DNA of 11,248 bases, taken from positions 1-11,248 of the forward strand of contig CAZGSG010000192.1 of assembly GCA_964528095.1 (NCBI GenBank), written 5' to 3'. This DNA is from CAZGSG01 sp964528095. Lineage in GTDB: Bacteria; Bacteroidota; Bacteroidia; Chitinophagales; Chitinophagaceae. Made by a program: the position numbers and the translations under genes. Under the pieces are notes generated by a model, which saw only the letters and a program-made list of their open reading frames with translations, was not told where the DNA came from and did no database searches. Below, piece by piece: positions 1 to 7,873 of this stretch (position 1 is the stretch's first letter; the number at the start of each line of letters is the position of its first letter).

Positions 1-147
1 TTACAGCCTGTTCATTGTCTCCGCCTGAACCTATAAGGTTACGTTTACAGCCACATTAAACACCCTTCGCCGTCCTCAAAATTAATTTCAGGTACTGGAG
101 TTTTTTCGTACCTTATATTCCCTTTTATTCAACCCTAAATACCTCTT

Positions 148-1386
148 ATGAGAAAAAATCTACGCTATTTCTTCCTCCCTTCGCTCATGCTCTTAACACA
201 ACTGGCCATCGGTCAGACCGAAAGATTTGCCTATGCCATCACAGATGTAAATAAGGAAGGAGTTAACTGGAGCGTCCTCAGAAAACTGGATCTGCAAAAT
301 GGCTCTTTCAGCGATGTATTGTTGAACGGCTCCGATGCTACCCCACTCGCATATGATGCCGCTACTAAAAAACAGTTAGCAACCCCGCTTACAGACGCCC
401 GTTTCGGAAATCTCGTGAATGCCGCTTTTGGTACCGGCGTAGCCGCAATAGCCTTTGATAAAAAGAATAACCGTCTTTATTTTACACCCATGCTCTATGA
501 TCAGCTTCGTTATGTTGATCTTAAAACAATGAAGGTTTATTTTGTAAGCTCCGATTTTACCACCCTTAAGGTAAAAGCAGCCGATCAAAGCAATATCATT
601 ACCCGTATGACCATTGCTTCTGACGGCAACGGTTATGCACTTACGAATGATGGCAATAACCTGATCCGTTTTTCCACTGGTAAGAAGTCAGCTATAATAG
701 ACCTGGGCACATTAGTAGACGCCCCGGAAAACAATGGCGTTTCTATCCATAATTCATGCAGCAGTTATGGCGGAGACATGATCGCTGATGATGACGACAA
801 CCTGTATGTTTTCTCCGCACGCAACCACGTTTTTAAGATCAATATAGCAACCAAAGTGGCCACACATCTTGGTACTGTAAATGGTCTGCCTGCCAGTTTT
901 ACGATTAATGGCGCCGCTGTTGATAATAGCAACCAGGTACTGGTTACCAGCGCAATGGATATCAGCTCTCTTTATACAATTGATATTAAGACATGGACCG
1001 CGACTCCTCTTGCGTCTGCAGTACCGTGGCGTAGCTCGGATCTGGCTAATAGCAACCTGTTATCAGTAAGAGTCATCAAACCGCTGCCCGAATTGCTTAA
1101 AGCACCTGAAACCGCGCTGAACAATAAAATACAACTGTATCCCAATCCGGTTTCGGACAATCAGTTTGCAATACAATTCAATCAACAGGAGTCTGGCAAT
1201 TATACCATACAGGTCCTGGATGCGGTAGGAAAACAAAGCTCGGCACAAAATATAGTAACAGTAAACGGGAAAAATCAAACCGAGACCGTACGACTGTCCC
1301 CCGCCTCAAAAAAAGGGGTTTATTTAGTAAAAGTGACTAACCAGAATAATAAATTGGTTTTCTCTAAAAAAATACTGGTTCAATAA
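148..1386 (+). CDS. Exported T9SS type A sorting-domain protein, probable beta-propeller
   Basis: The 412-residue product starts with a signal peptide: basic MRKNLR, a hydrophobic stretch to about residue 22, and likely cleavage after AIG before Gln23. The middle (about 25-310) shows repeated blade-like units in which a strand of the type 'AIAFDKKNNRLYF' or 'DNLYVFS' precedes a 'KINIATKVATHLGTV'-like unit. These recur near residues 99-135, 154-190, 210-245 and 254-290 and suggest a beta-propeller; the exact fold is inference. The C-terminus is a typical T9SS type A sorting domain: IQLYPNPVSD at 328-337, a beta-rich stretch including GVYLVKV (390-396), and the basic end KKILVQ. The family is exported by Sec and then passed across the outer membrane by T9SS, being released or anchored at the surface. 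No catalytic motif is visible, so substrate and role are unknown. The ATG at 148 sits directly before the signal peptide. The gene appears monocistronic, with a strong terminator just after it. Confidence 0.88.
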   Translation: MRKNLRYFFLPSLMLLTQLAIGQTERFAYAITDVNKEGVNWSVLRKLDLQNGSFSDVLLNGSDATPLAYDAATKKQLATPLTDARFGNLVNAAFGTGVAAIAFDKKNNRLYFTPMLYDQLRYVDLKTMKVYFVSSDFTTLKVKAADQSNIITRMTIASDGNGYALTNDGNNLIRFSTGKKSAIIDLGTLVDAPENNGVSIHNSCSSYGGDMIADDDDNLYVFSARNHVFKINIATKVATHLGTVNGLPASFTINGAAVDNSNQVLVTSAMDISSLYTIDIKTWTATPLASAVPWRSSDLANSNLLSVRVIKPLPELLKAPETALNNKIQLYPNPVSDNQFAIQFNQQESGNYTIQVLDAVGKQSSAQNIVTVNGKNQTETVRLSPASKKGVYLVKVTNQNNKLVFSKKILVQ

Positions 1387-1409
1387 CGATATTTCGAAAT
1401 CATAAAAAA

Positions 1410-1454
1410 GCCCGGCTGCACCGATTTATATCTTTGTAGCCGGGCATTTTTTTT
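1410..1454 (+). terminator. Rho-independent terminator after the T9SS protein gene
   Basis: GCCCGGCT (1410-1417) pairs perfectly with AGCCGGGC (1438-1445). The stem extends inward by a G-U, a C-G and an A-U pair to 1420/1435, leaving a 14-nt loop, and is followed by eight T residues (1447-1454). Six A residues at 1404-1409 would give a U-tract on the opposite strand, so the element could also act in reverse. It lies 24 bases after the stop codon and separates this gene from the kinase operon. Confidence 0.9.
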
Positions 1455-1503
1455 GTACAGTTATTTTTAATGAAGTGTGCATATATATCCCAGAAAATGT
1501 TAA

Positions 1504-1526
1504 TTTTAGCGTTCTCTACGCTAAAA
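1504..1526 (+). promoter_or_regulatory. Perfect 9-bp inverted repeat in the leader of the signalling operon
   Basis: TTTTAGCGT (1504-1512) and ACGCTAAAA (1518-1526) form a perfect 9-bp inverted repeat around the 5-base loop TCTCT, ending 58 bases before the ATG of the REC-PAS kinase. No T-tract follows it on either strand, so it is not an intrinsic terminator. It could be an operator for a dimeric regulator or a 5'-leader RNA hairpin. The structure is seen directly; its function is inference. Confidence 0.5.
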
Positions 1527-1584
1527 ACACTCAATAAATTTTCTTTACAAAGCATTCATATGCTGTTCAATCCAAAAGTTGAAT

Positions 1585-3042
1585 ATGATACTTATTGTAG
1601 ATGACAAAGCGGAGAATATCTATTCGTTAAAAGCCCTGCTTTCCCTTCACTCATTTCCTGTAGACGCTGCAATGAATGGTGAAGAAGCCCTGAAAAAAAT
1701 CCTGGCTAATTCATATGCCCTGATCATTCTTGACGTTCAGATGCCGGGTATGGATGGTTTTGAAGTAGCTGAAACAATTTCCGGCTATAGCAAAACAAAG
1801 GATATTCCCATCATTTTCCTTACAGCAGCAAACACCGACAAAAAATATATCACGCGCGGTTATTCCTCAGGTGGGGTAGATTATATCACCAAGCCCATAG
1901 ATCCTGATATTCTGTTGTTGAAGGTAAAGACCCTGTACCGACTTTACGAACAAAGCCGGAAGTTGAGCGAAATGCATGACAACCTGGTACTGGAAATCGA
2001 ATACCGTAAAAAAGCCGAGCAGGAGACTTATGAAAAAGCGGCTGAATTAAAATCCATACTCGAATCCATTCCTCAAATAGCTTTTACTACCAAGGCTGAT
2101 GGATTTTTGGAATATACCAACAGTAAATGGCTGGAGTATTCGTCTTCCCCCAGCAGTTTTCCGCTCACACATGCAGAAGACAAGGATATAACAACTGAAA
2201 TAAATAAAGCAGTGGCCTCTGGCCAGGCGCTCAACCTTGAGGTACGATTAAAAAAGATGAAGGACCCCGAATATCGTTATCATCTTTTACGTCTTCAACC
2301 AGTACGGGAGAATAATAAGATTGTGAAATGGGCAGGCACCTTTACTGATATAGAAGATCAGAAACAGAACATGAAAAAAAAGGATGAGTTTATTAGTATT
2401 GCCAGTCATGAATTGAAAACCCCGCTTACAAGTATCAAAGCATATATACAGCTCCTGGAAAGAGAGGCTGAAGGAAATGAACATTTCAAGCCATATGTTA
2501 CCAGAACACTCACACAAATAAAAAAACTAGACAGTCTTATTGCTGATCTGCTGGACATCTCGAAGATTGAAAGCGGAAAGCTGGAATTCAGTAAAAAGTA
2601 TTTTGATTTTGAAGCATTGCTTTCTTCGGTAACAGATATGGTCATTCAGAGTAATGCTGAATATGTCGTTGAACGGACCGGAAAAGTAGAAACTCCCGTC
2701 TATGGTGATGAGAGCAGGCTGGAGCAGGTATTGACCAATTTTATTTCCAATGCTATCAAATACTCACCAAATTCTAAAAAAATAGTCATTGATACAGCTA
2801 TCGCTAATGATCAACTACGCGTATCGGTAAAGGATTTTGGTATCGGTATTTCTAAAACAGAACAGGAAAAATTATTCGATAAGTTTTACAGGGCCGAGGG
2901 TACGGCGCCTTTTTTCCAGGGACTTGGTATCGGCCTCTATATATGCGCGGAAATACTGGATCGGCACAACGGCAGTTTCGGTGTAGAAAGCGAACCGCAA
3001 AAAGGCTCTACTTTTCACTTCACCATTCCTGTAAATAAATAA
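1585..3042 (+). CDS. Soluble REC-PAS-histidine kinase
   Basis: A cytoplasmic two-component kinase of 485 residues with no membrane segment. From the ATG at 1585, a receiver domain fills residues 1-120 (acidic Asp6/Asp7, phospho-acceptor Asp50 in LDVQMPGMDG, Thr80, Lys103 in TKP). A short helix leads to a PAS domain (about 150-260), then HisKA with His275 in SHELKTP, and a HATPase with N-box Asn385/Asn389, G1 DFGIGI (417-422) and G2 GLGIGL (446-451). All residues needed for autophosphorylation are present. An N-terminal receiver suggests the kinase is controlled by phosphotransfer from another kinase, plausibly the hybrid kinase 14 bases downstream. A TTG two codons upstream (1579) is an alternative start; the ATG is preferred because the beta1 strand MILIVDD begins there. 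It is first in the five-gene operon. The PAS domain looks shortened after its WLEY motif. Confidence 0.93.
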   Translation: MILIVDDKAENIYSLKALLSLHSFPVDAAMNGEEALKKILANSYALIILDVQMPGMDGFEVAETISGYSKTKDIPIIFLTAANTDKKYITRGYSSGGVDYITKPIDPDILLLKVKTLYRLYEQSRKLSEMHDNLVLEIEYRKKAEQETYEKAAELKSILESIPQIAFTTKADGFLEYTNSKWLEYSSSPSSFPLTHAEDKDITTEINKAVASGQALNLEVRLKKMKDPEYRYHLLRLQPVRENNKIVKWAGTFTDIEDQKQNMKKKDEFISIASHELKTPLTSIKAYIQLLEREAEGNEHFKPYVTRTLTQIKKLDSLIADLLDISKIESGKLEFSKKYFDFEALLSSVTDMVIQSNAEYVVERTGKVETPVYGDESRLEQVLTNFISNAIKYSPNSKKIVIDTAIANDQLRVSVKDFGIGISKTEQEKLFDKFYRAEGTAPFFQGLGIGLYICAEILDRHNGSFGVESEPQKGSTFHFTIPVNK

Positions 3043-3056
3043 TAACTCTTACTCAC

Positions 3057-6000
3057 ATGCAAGCTAAGCATACAAGAACATTGCAGGCAGGCTTTGGTTT
3101 ATCACTATTGATATTAATAGCCAGCTCAGTCGCATCCTTTATAAGTATCAGGAACCTGATCCGCAATTCATCTGAAGTAGCTCATACCAATACAGTGCTG
3201 CAGGAGCTGGAAAACGTAATTTCCTTTGCCAAAGATGCAGAGACAGGGCAACGGGGCTACCTGCTGACCGGGGATCCCGTTTTTCTCGAGCCTTTTAATG
3301 GCGCACAAGCCAAAACAATGAACGCGTTAGACACGGTCAGGCAACTGACCATTGACAATACCGTTCAACAACAAAATATCGAGCGCCTCAGAAAGATTTT
3401 GATCGCCCGTTTTATTCCCATTGAAAAAAGTATTAACGCCAAACTGGTAGATGTAGAACAGTTGAGAGGAGGAAAAGCATCAATGGATGCGGCAAGAAGA
3501 CTTGTTATTGAAATGCAGGAAATAGAAAGAACCCTACTGGAAAAAAGAACTGCCAGTCTTAACCGCTTTGCTTCCATTACACCCCTGATCATTGTATTTG
3601 CGGCATTGGCGGCATTGCTCATTACCGCCTACTTCTATCGCAAAGTAAACAGAAGCTTCCGGCAAAACTTTGCACTAAACGAAGAACTTAAAAAGAAAGA
3701 TAAAGAGATCTCTACCCGTATTGATATTATTCAAAATATTGCCACTAACATTTCCAAAGGTGATTATAAAATACGGCTGAATGCGGAAGAAAACGATGGG
3801 CTGGGCAGCCTGGCCGGTTCCCTCAATAAGATGGCAGCCTCGCTTGACCACTCCTTTACGCTTTTATCGGATAAAGAATGGTTGCAAAGCGGGCTCGCTA
3901 CACTCAGTGATAAAATGGCCGGTGAAAAAGACATTCTTACATTAACCCATACTGTCATCGATCATATGGCGGTATATACTGATAGCCAGGTTGGCGCCTT
4001 TTATTTACTGGAAAACGACTCTTCACTTATACTAAAAAGCGGCTACGCTTATAAACTGCATACACGAAACGAAACCATTTTCACCGGAGAGGGTATTGTT
4101 GGGCAATGCGCAGTGAGTAAAAAAGAAATTATCATAAATGATATAACTGAAAATGATTTCGTGGTTTCTTTTGGCACTGGTGAAGTAAAACCGAAAACCA
4201 TTGTCGCCTTCCCTGTGCTATTTGAGGACCGGGTAAAAGGTGTTATTGAATTGGGGTCCGTGCAAGAATATTCTCCGTTGGCCATCGAGTTCATGAAAAG
4301 TGTTTCGGAGAATATTGGTATAGCTGTAAACACTTCTGTAAACAGGGCTAAACTGCAGGAGTTGCTGGAGGAAACGCAGGCGCAATCAGAAGAGTTACAG
4401 GCACAACACAGCGAGTTGGAAAACCTGAATACCGAACTAGAAGCACAGGCAGAAAAACTACAGGCTTCCGAAGAAGAATTAAAAGTACAACAGGAAGAAT
4501 TGACAGAAACGAATCACGAATTGAACGAGCGGTCAAAACTACTGGAAGAAAAAAATGAATTGGTTGTAAACCGAAATGCAGAGATTCAGAAGAAATCGGA
4601 AGAGCTTGCATTGAGCGCTAAATACAAATCGGAATTCCTGGCAAATATGTCGCATGAACTCCGCACGCCACTCAATTCCATTTTGTTATTATCACGATTG
4701 CTTGGAGAAAACAATGATAAAAATCTTAAGGCTGATCAGATAGAATTTGCCAATGTTATTCAAAGCAGTGGCAATAGCCTGTTGATGCTGATAGATGATA
4801 TCCTCGATCTTTCGAAAATAGAATCGGGTAAGATGGAACTGGAGTACGATTTTGTGTCGACGCAGGAAATCGCCCGTGATATGCAAATGATCTTTGAGCC
4901 GCTTGCCAGGGAAAAAAAGATCGCTTTCGCGATAAAGATACAGGAGGGTTTCCCTGGAAATATAGAAACGGATAAGATGAGACTTGAGCAGATTATCAAA
5001 AATCTCGCTTCCAACGCTATAAAATTCACCAACTCCGGAGAAGTAGATATCATCTTTACAACCTCGGCCAGGAAAGATTTCGTTGATATCAGCGTAAAAG
5101 ATACCGGCATTGGCATAGCGCCTCAAAAGCAGGAATTGATCTTTGAGGCGTTTCAGCAGGCAGATGGTTCTACCCGTAGAAAATATGGCGGTACCGGTCT
5201 CGGTCTTTCCATCAGTCGCCAGCTCGCATTATTATTGAAAGGAGATATTACCCTTCATAGTTTACCGGGTACGGGCAGCACATTCACCATCTCTGTTCCT
5301 TTAAATAAAAAAACAGCGGACGAGGTAGCCGAAGTTTTAACGGCCAGTACTATTCCCTTGTTTGAAGAAGAGCCCGAAAAGCCTAAAGCGCCCAGGGAAG
5401 AAACGCCATTATACATTGCTGAACAGATCCCGGCAGAGATCCCGGATGACAGGGATAGTATTGGTCCAAATGATAAGATCATGCTTATTATCGAAGACGA
5501 TACCTCTTTTGCACATGCATTACTTGACTTCACCAGTAAAAAAGGATACAAAGGAATCGTTGCGGTAAGGGGTGATCACGGATTGGAACTGGCAAAAAGA
5601 TATGCCCCTGCAGGTATTTTGTTAGACATTCAACTCCCTGTCAAAAGTGGCTGGCAGGTAATGGATGAATTAAAAAATGATAAGCTCACCCGCCATATCC
5701 CCGTACACATCATGTCTTCTTTTGAGGCAAAGAAACAAAGTATGTTGAGCGGGGCCATCGATTTTATCAATAAGCCGATGGCATATGAACAGATGGATAC
5801 CATCTTCCAGAAAATAGAATTTTACCTGAAAAAAGATTCTAAAAAAGTGCTCATCATAGAAGATAATAGTAAACATGCTGAAGCATTGTCCTATTTCTTA
5901 AGCACACACCAGATCAACTCTGTTATCTCAAGCAATGCGGAAAATGGACTGGCCTCCCTGCAAAGCAAAGAAGTAGACTGCGTGATTCTTGATATGGGTG

Positions 6001-6665
6001 TTCCGGATATGAAAGCCTACGAAGCATTGGAATCAATGAAAGTGAATAAAGGGCTGGAAAATATTCCTGTCATTATTTTTACCGGCAAAAGCATGTCAAG
6101 GAATGAAGAAATGCATATCCGGAAATATGCCGACTCCATTGTAGTGAAAACGGCGCATTCTTACCGGAGGATCCTTGATGAAGTTTCGCTATTTCTACAC
6201 CTGGTTGAAGAAAATAAAAAAGCAGTAGGAGGTTCAGTCGGCAAAAGCAAACCATTATCAGAAGTACTTACAGGAAAAACCGTATTGGTAGCCGATGATG
6301 ATGTAAGGAATATTTTCTCACTCACCCGCGCATTGGAACAACATCAAATGCAGGTAATTCCCGCAATAGATGGAAAAGAAGCATTGCAGCTGCTGGAAAA
6401 CAGGGATACTGTCGATATCGTGCTAATGGATATGATGATGCCGAAAATGGATGTCTACGAAACAATCGCCAATATCCGTAAACAGGCAAAATGGAAAAAC
6501 CTGCCCGTAATTGCGGTTACCGCGAAAGCAATGACGGGAGACAGGGAGAAATGTATACAGGCCGGGGCTTCCGATTATATTTCCAAACCAGTTGACCTGG
6601 ATCAGTTGATCTCTTTATTAAGAATATGGTTATACGATACTACAGCCAAAAAAAATAAATCGTGA
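3057..6665 (+). CDS. CHASE3-HAMP-GAF hybrid histidine kinase with three receiver domains
   Basis: An inner-membrane hybrid kinase of 1202 residues. TM1 spans about 11-31 and TM2 about 174-194, flanking a periplasmic CHASE3 domain with the hallmark AETGQRGYLLTG (61-72). Then follow a HAMP-like linker (about 215-270), a GAF domain (about 290-425), a long heptad coiled coil (about 433-517), and HisKA with His533 in MSHELRTP. The HATPase has Asn649/Asn653, G1 DTGIGI (682-687) and G2 GGTGLGLS (711-718). Three receivers follow: REC1 (808-925, Asp857, Lys906), REC2 (930-1050, Asp979, Thr1009, Lys1031) and REC3 (1074-1192, Asp1125, Thr1155, Lys1177). All three keep the phospho-acceptor Asp, but REC2 lacks the Pro usually after Lys, and REC3 reads MDV where MDG is usual. 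No HPt domain is fused. CHASE3 ligands are generally unknown. The stop TGA shares its A with the next ATG, implying translational coupling. The coiled coil is a candidate substrate of the downstream CheR/CheB. Confidence 0.95.
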   Translation: MQAKHTRTLQAGFGLSLLILIASSVASFISIRNLIRNSSEVAHTNTVLQELENVISFAKDAETGQRGYLLTGDPVFLEPFNGAQAKTMNALDTVRQLTIDNTVQQQNIERLRKILIARFIPIEKSINAKLVDVEQLRGGKASMDAARRLVIEMQEIERTLLEKRTASLNRFASITPLIIVFAALAALLITAYFYRKVNRSFRQNFALNEELKKKDKEISTRIDIIQNIATNISKGDYKIRLNAEENDGLGSLAGSLNKMAASLDHSFTLLSDKEWLQSGLATLSDKMAGEKDILTLTHTVIDHMAVYTDSQVGAFYLLENDSSLILKSGYAYKLHTRNETIFTGEGIVGQCAVSKKEIIINDITENDFVVSFGTGEVKPKTIVAFPVLFEDRVKGVIELGSVQEYSPLAIEFMKSVSENIGIAVNTSVNRAKLQELLEETQAQSEELQAQHSELENLNTELEAQAEKLQASEEELKVQQEELTETNHELNERSKLLEEKNELVVNRNAEIQKKSEELALSAKYKSEFLANMSHELRTPLNSILLLSRLLGENNDKNLKADQIEFANVIQSSGNSLLMLIDDILDLSKIESGKMELEYDFVSTQEIARDMQMIFEPLAREKKIAFAIKIQEGFPGNIETDKMRLEQIIKNLASNAIKFTNSGEVDIIFTTSARKDFVDISVKDTGIGIAPQKQELIFEAFQQADGSTRRKYGGTGLGLSISRQLALLLKGDITLHSLPGTGSTFTISVPLNKKTADEVAEVLTASTIPLFEEEPEKPKAPREETPLYIAEQIPAEIPDDRDSIGPNDKIMLIIEDDTSFAHALLDFTSKKGYKGIVAVRGDHGLELAKRYAPAGILLDIQLPVKSGWQVMDELKNDKLTRHIPVHIMSSFEAKKQSMLSGAIDFINKPMAYEQMDTIFQKIEFYLKKDSKKVLIIEDNSKHAEALSYFLSTHQINSVISSNAENGLASLQSKEVDCVILDMGVPDMKAYEALESMKVNKGLENIPVIIFTGKSMSRNEEMHIRKYADSIVVKTAHSYRRILDEVSLFLHLVEENKKAVGGSVGKSKPLSEVLTGKTVLVADDDVRNIFSLTRALEQHQMQVIPAIDGKEALQLLENRDTVDIVLMDMMMPKMDVYETIANIRKQAKWKNLPVIAVTAKAMTGDREKCIQAGASDYISKPVDLDQLISLLRIWLYDTTAKKNKS

Positions 6666-7036
6666 TGGGATCAAAAAAAATATTGATCATTGATGATGAC
6701 CCGAGAAACATCTTTGCCCTTTCAGCCACGCTGAAAGCCAAAGGGTTTGAAAATATTTCAGCCACCAGCGCACAGGAAGGTATTCAGCTATTGCGAAATG
6801 ATCCCGGTATAGGAATTGTATTATTAGATATGATGATGCCGGAAATGGATGGCTATGAGGCCATTCCCCTGATCAAAAGAGATGAGGAGTTGCAAAGATT
6901 GGCGGTAATTGCTGTCACTGCACAGGCGATGGCAGGGGATAAAGAAAAATGTATCGAAGCGGGAGCGGACGATTATATCTCCAAACCCGTAAATGTAGAC
7001 CTCCTGCTGTCCAAACTGAGCAAATATTCAAACTAA
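6665..7036 (+). CDS. Single-domain response regulator
   Basis: A stand-alone receiver of 123 residues, the normal size for one REC domain, with no output domain. Key residues are Asp10-Asp12, phospho-acceptor Asp55 in LLDMMMPEMDG, Thr85 and Lys107 in ISKP. It closely resembles REC3 of the upstream hybrid kinase; both share the blocks DDxxRNIF, DMMMP and VIAVTAxAMxGDxEKCIxAGAxDYISKPV, so one probably arose from the other by tandem duplication. The ATG at 6665 overlaps the preceding TGA by one base (TGATG). A GTG one codon earlier is possible but less likely. Lacking an output domain, it probably works as a phosphate shuttle or sink between the operon's kinases, or by protein contact like CheY. 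It may influence the neighbouring CheR/CheB, since CheB here has no receiver of its own. The family call is certain; the partner is inferred. Confidence 0.93.
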   Translation: MGSKKILIIDDDPRNIFALSATLKAKGFENISATSAQEGIQLLRNDPGIGIVLLDMMMPEMDGYEAIPLIKRDEELQRLAVIAVTAQAMAGDKEKCIEAGADDYISKPVNVDLLLSKLSKYSN

Positions 7037-7054
7037 AAATGCAGCGGCTTGGAA

Positions 7055-7873
7055 ATGATCAACATAAATGACTCGGATACAGAGCTATTGATAAATGATA
7101 TCTCAGTCGCATACGGATATGATTTTTCCGATTATTCCAGGGCTTCTTTTAAAAGACGTATACAAAGACTACTGACTATTGATAATTTTTCAAGCTTTGC
7201 AGAACTGCGTTATCGCATAAAAAACGATGAGACTTATTTTGCACATGCAATAGAAGAGATCAGTGTGACAGTAACTGAAATGTTACGCGATCCGTTATTT
7301 TATCAATCTGTACGAACCAATATCATACCCGTTCTGGCAACTCATCCCTTTATTAAAATATGGCATGCAGGATGTGCTACCGGCGAAGAGGTTTATTCAA
7401 TGGCCATATTACTAAAGGAAGCAGGTCTTTTACATAAATCATTACTCTATGCTACTGATATGAACCCGGCCGCTTTGAGTAAAGCAAGAAAAGGTATTTT
7501 CCCGCTGAGCCAGATGCAGCAATACTCCAAAAACTATGTCGCATCCGGAGGGTTGCAGGATTTTTCTTCATACTATACGGCCAACTATCATTTTGCCCAG
7601 TTTGATCCGCGGCTTAATGAGAAAATGATCTTTGCAAGCCATAATCTTGTCACCGATTTTTCCTTCAATTCTTTCCAGCTTATTTTTTGTAGAAATGTGC
7701 TTATTTATTTTAATAAGGACTTACAGGACCGCGTGTTTCGTTTATTCGATGCCAGTCTTGATCTGAATGGTTTTCTCGCCCTCGGTACCAAAGAATCCAT
7801 TCGTTTTTCTTCTATTGCCCAGAATTATAAATCAATAACCGGCAGGGAAAAAATATGGAGAAAAGTAAAATAG
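7055..7873 (+). CDS. cheR: CheR-type protein-glutamate O-methyltransferase
   Basis: A 272-residue SAM-dependent methyltransferase of the CheR family, which methylates glutamate side chains of methyl-accepting receptors. The N-terminal helical CheR domain (about 1-70, with SFKRRIQRLL) is followed by TEMLRDP (74-80), the family's TxxxRD-type motif. Next come the SAM-binding loop GCATGEEVYS (106-115), the acidic ATDMN (133-137) and CRNVLIYF (212-219). Length and motif order match a complete CheR with no TPR or kinase fusion. I chose the ATG at 7055; an in-frame TTG at 7049 is the alternative. The gene lies 18 bases after the single-domain regulator and overlaps cheB by 19 bases. No methyl-accepting chemotaxis receptor, CheA or CheW is in the window, so the substrate is unlikely to be a classical local receptor; the neighbouring hybrid kinase is a candidate. 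Confidence 0.92.
   Translation: MININDSDTELLINDISVAYGYDFSDYSRASFKRRIQRLLTIDNFSSFAELRYRIKNDETYFAHAIEEISVTVTEMLRDPLFYQSVRTNIIPVLATHPFIKIWHAGCATGEEVYSMAILLKEAGLLHKSLLYATDMNPAALSKARKGIFPLSQMQQYSKNYVASGGLQDFSSYYTANYHFAQFDPRLNEKMIFASHNLVTDFSFNSFQLIFCRNVLIYFNKDLQDRVFRLFDASLDLNGFLALGTKESIRFSSIAQNYKSITGREKIWRKVK

Noticed and set aside
28..40. AACCTATAAGGTT, a short palindrome upstream of the first gene
   Set aside because: Only 5-base arms; expected by chance in a window of this size.
15..47. TTG (15-17) and TACGTTTA (40-47) as a Bacteroidota-type promoter for the T9SS protein gene
   Set aside because: The last base of the -7 motif mismatches, the 22-base spacing is slightly long, and the leader would be about 100 bases; too weak to call.
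90..113. AGGTAC/GTACCT inverted repeat before the first gene
   Set aside because: Six-base arms with a 12-base spacer and no conserved context; not convincing as an operator.
1..147. Possible end of an upstream gene or a small gene at the window start
   Set aside because: All three plus frames stop within about 60 bases and the minus frames are short; nothing recognisable can be read.
4692..5126. A 144-codon open frame on the minus strand inside the hybrid kinase gene
   Set aside because: It lies wholly opposite conserved HisKA/HATPase coding sequence and its translation shows no recognisable domain; it is a shadow frame.
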